A DNA stretch of 64,000 nucleotides, from assembly GCF_900103665.1 (NCBI RefSeq), contig NZ_FNGY01000004.1, positions 372,001 through 436,000 of the forward strand, read 5' to 3'. Shown here one piece after another: positions 63,001-64,000 of this stretch. The stretch comes from Pedobacter steynii (GTDB lineage: Bacteria > Bacteroidota > Bacteroidia > Sphingobacteriales > Sphingobacteriaceae). The translations under genes and the position numbers were made by a program. The notes under the pieces were generated by a model. The model worked only from the letters and a program-made list of their open reading frames with translations, did no database searches and was not told the DNA's origin. How positions within the stretch are numbered: position 1 is the stretch's first letter; each line of letters begins with the position of its first letter.

Positions 63001-63764
63001 TTTCTGAAATCCATAGATGTCGTGATTCCTTCCAGTCGGCGGATCAGATTTGGATCGGTACTGTGCTGTAGCTGAACTTTACTGATCGACTCAAATGAGC
63101 CCGTTGCACGTTCCCTGGGTAAATCCTGGTAACCTGTAGACACGATACTAACTTCCTGGATCTGGTTGAGCTGAGGATCCATTTTCACATTGAACCTCGT
63201 TTTTCCGGCAATGGTAATGGTATCTGTCCGATAACCTACATAGGATATAATCAGCTTTCCCTGAGGATCGACATCTTTCAGAAAGAACCTGCCTTCCACA
63301 TCGGTACTTGTTACTTTTTTAGTCCCCCCCACCCGCACGATGGCCCCAAGCATGGGATATCCCGCTTCGTTGAGCACCTGCCCGCTCAGGTCGATGGCCC
63401 GCAGGTATTCAGTGATTTTGTCCATTAAGGATTGCTTCTTTTCACTGACCACCACGGTTTTTTCATCCACCGTATAGGTAAGTGGCTGATCGCGAAAGAT
63501 CAGGTCCAGAACCTCTTTAAGTTCCATCTTACTGACCTTAATGTCTATTGGCTTTGTACTGGCCAGCTGTGCATCGGTATACAGGAAATTATACTGACTT
63601 TGCCTGCGAATCTCTTTAAAAAGAGATTTCAGATTGGCCTTCTTTTCAGACAGCGTGATCTTCTGGGCAAAGCCCGAAGCACTGACCTGCATTATGGTGG
63701 CTATTAAAATGACGGTGGTGAGTCGCATCATGAACAATAGTTTATAAGTATAGGTTTTATACAT
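60090..63764 (-). CDS. SusC-family TonB-dependent transporter with STN signalling domain (third pair)
   Basis: 1224 aa from the ATG at 63764; the 22-codon extension begins with TTG. After the signal peptide (ending SGFAQ) comes an STN domain (about residues 35-105; LKSLFKEIRRQSQYNFLYTDAQLAS, then DLIFRDQPLTYTVDEKTVVVSEK). A carboxypeptidase-regulatory-like domain (about 120-205), the plug (VLVVIDGIASPYSIDKVNPND, LKDAAAASIWGSRAANGVIVIKTKK) and a large barrel follow. In Bacteroidota an STN domain usually means trans-envelope signalling to a FecR anti-sigma factor and an ECF sigma. Such genes are expected beyond the right edge. Confidence 0.95.
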   Translation of the reverse strand: MYKTYTYKLLFMMRLTTVILIATIMQVSASGFAQKITLSEKKANLKSLFKEIRRQSQYNFLYTDAQLASTKPIDIKVSKMELKEVLDLIFRDQPLTYTVDEKTVVVSEKKQSLMDKITEYLRAIDLSGQVLNEAGYPMLGAIVRVGGTKKVTSTDVEGRFFLKDVDPQGKLIISYVGYRTDTITIAGKTRFNVKMDPQLNQIQEVSIVSTGYQDLPRERATGSFESISKVQLQHSTDPNLIRRLEGITTSMDFRNDLRPINSSNPNAQRSPLVNLTIRGKNTLNENENADLNGNFSGQVLVVIDGIASPYSIDKVNPNDVESVTILKDAAAASIWGSRAANGVIVIKTKKGGYNSKLRVSLSSNLNVTEKIDLFYNKTMRIGDFVEAQKLQFLNANKALPAVSISSLYGQETISPVAEILDAWKFKGLTTEQEAMTQLEALKNNDIRRDYTKYFLRNSLTQSHALSIDAGSEKFNYRISGGYDKSINNTRNSGLDRIVLTYSASARPVKNLEFQGNISYNVQNNEEQAEENRINGVANSTFFPYSKLADEQGNPMELTKTYRPGFIDLFESTYTGGQFLSWRYKPLEDINEGYNKLKSQNLNLNFSSTYQLLQGLSLQATYNYNTGRNEDNSLYRQNSFYMRNLINYFTTSLASTDPKTGNPVTPYVRQIPLGGQYTTGLTKSNNHTLRGQLNLNKSWNEKHEISAIAGIDLAQNYSILKTDGYYGYNESSRRSDNKLDYKTMIPIIFAEDFSGYNGEYIDNLSRGFLDNKIRTFSWYANAAYTFNRKYTFSASVRKDLSSEFGRGTNQKGTPYYSVGGSWNIAAEPFYHSALFPVLTFRSTFGYNGNVNPSILARPLITYSDVNGDNDLPYAYTSFGTGISNSKLRPEKTGIWNIGLDFGLKGNRLSGSLQYYNKKTTDLLANGELDPSTGYTNITYNTGNLRGYGIDLSLNSLNVQSGLFKWNSNVLFSYNKVKVTKLYAATASLAGSVVSNSSGSYNEGYDLSRMFGYKWAGLDPKTGDPRGYLDGAIVTIADNAEGNAAYQGIQNGPLTSVKYFGSAVPVYYGAIRNTFSYGNFSFSANLMYKLGYYFRRPASQMVNYSQLNSNIPQIQGIEYQNRWQKSGDELHTNVPSAIFTSSNQNRDNFYKYAEINVLKGDHIRLQELNFSYTITPGKSWFIKNPRISANVNNLGIIWKANDQGVDPEVFDYPNPRSYSFGFSANF

Positions 63765-63885
63765 TTCATCTGGTTTGTGACAAAAACTTAGTAGCCGATG
63801 AAGGGCCATCCATATTGCTTTATCGGGCAATAATGGCTAAGTTTGTTTGTCTGGTTTATGGAATAGAATCGCAAATTGTATGTAA

Positions 63886-63944
63886 ATGATCCAGTCATCC
63901 GGCCAGTTGTGTTACAAGCACTTCTGGCCTTTTTTATGGATCAT
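63886..63944 (+). terminator. Nested inverted repeat with a T tract at the right end
   Basis: An inner stem GGCCAG (63901-63906) with CTGGCC (63924-63929), extended by further pairs with two mismatches, is followed by six T. It looks like a rightward intrinsic terminator. An outer pair ATGATCCA (63886-63893) and TGGATCAT (63937-63944) surrounds it. The remaining DNA at 63765-64000 shows no gene start I can support. Confidence 0.5.
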
Positions 63945-64000
63945 CGCTGGATTGTTATTTCGTAACGATAATCCTCCTTCCTTCTATTTTAAAATGTACT

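Overview
This window reads as chromosomal DNA of a Bacteroidota bacterium, most likely Sphingobacteriaceae (Pedobacter-like). The evidence is three SusC/SusD outer-membrane pairs, many secreted proteins whose signal peptides end in AQ, DUF5777 and alginate-export barrels, AT-rich intergenic DNA without consistent Shine-Dalgarno sequences, and stand-alone HisKA_2/HisKA_3 kinases. Family names come from motifs and remembered families; no database search was possible. I saw no tRNA, rRNA, CRISPR array, insertion sequence, integrase or prophage gene.

Region 1 (1-19566) is a polysaccharide utilisation locus. It has a GH35 enzyme (cut by the left edge), a LamG-plus-barrel protein, a GH3 enzyme with a PA14 insert, a SusD/SusC pair, an AraC regulator, a membrane-anchored sugar mutarotase, a sodium/solute symporter, an enolase-superfamily enzyme, an L-fucose-dehydrogenase-like aldo/keto reductase and a large secreted protein of unknown fold. 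A 34-base element occurs four times, always in the same orientation: upstream of susC, between it and araC, upstream of the GH3 operon and upstream of the sugar-oxidation operon. It probably defines the AraC regulon. The enzymes suggest a galactose- plus deoxyhexose-containing glycan whose released sugar is oxidised without phosphorylation.

Region 2 (19651-21127) holds two housekeeping-type genes, an LpxL-like acyltransferase and a small RRM RNA-binding protein.

Region 3 (21139-28609) is a LysR regulator divergent from a four-gene lysine catabolic operon: a lysine-6-dehydrogenase/saccharopine-dehydrogenase-like enzyme, a DUF1338 2-oxoadipate decarboxylase (HglS type), an ALDH7-type aminoadipate-semialdehyde dehydrogenase, and a D-2-hydroxyglutarate dehydrogenase fused to an Fe-S/CCG half. 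With one aminotransferase from elsewhere these could take lysine to 2-oxoglutarate.

Region 4 (28604-32430) has an ECF sigma factor overlapping a membrane-spanning barrel protein, then a cytochrome c lipoprotein/YceI/DUF5777 trio that ends in a strong bidirectional terminator.

Region 5 (32555-46190) is a tightly packed nine-gene leftward operon: YcaC-like hydrolase, alginate-export porin, secreted M17-N-like protein, YtcJ-like amidohydrolase, DoxX, Dps, DUF1275, TMEM175 and an alpha/beta hydrolase. It is divergent from two sigma-54 activators and a TPR histidine kinase. This looks like a regulated stress or detoxification unit.

Region 6 (46347-52348) has two hypothetical proteins and an orphan SusC/SusD pair, with a perfect 24-base palindrome just before the susC start.

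Region 7 (52521-58579) has a three-gene leftward operon around a cytoplasmic trypsin-like protease. It is divergent from a four-gene signalling operon (unknown protein, 7-TM protein, HisKA_3 kinase, NarL-type regulator). This pairing is the least familiar assembly in the window.

Region 8 (58677-64000) is a third SusC/SusD pair. Its SusC carries an STN signalling domain, which predicts a FecR/ECF-sigma pair beyond the right edge.
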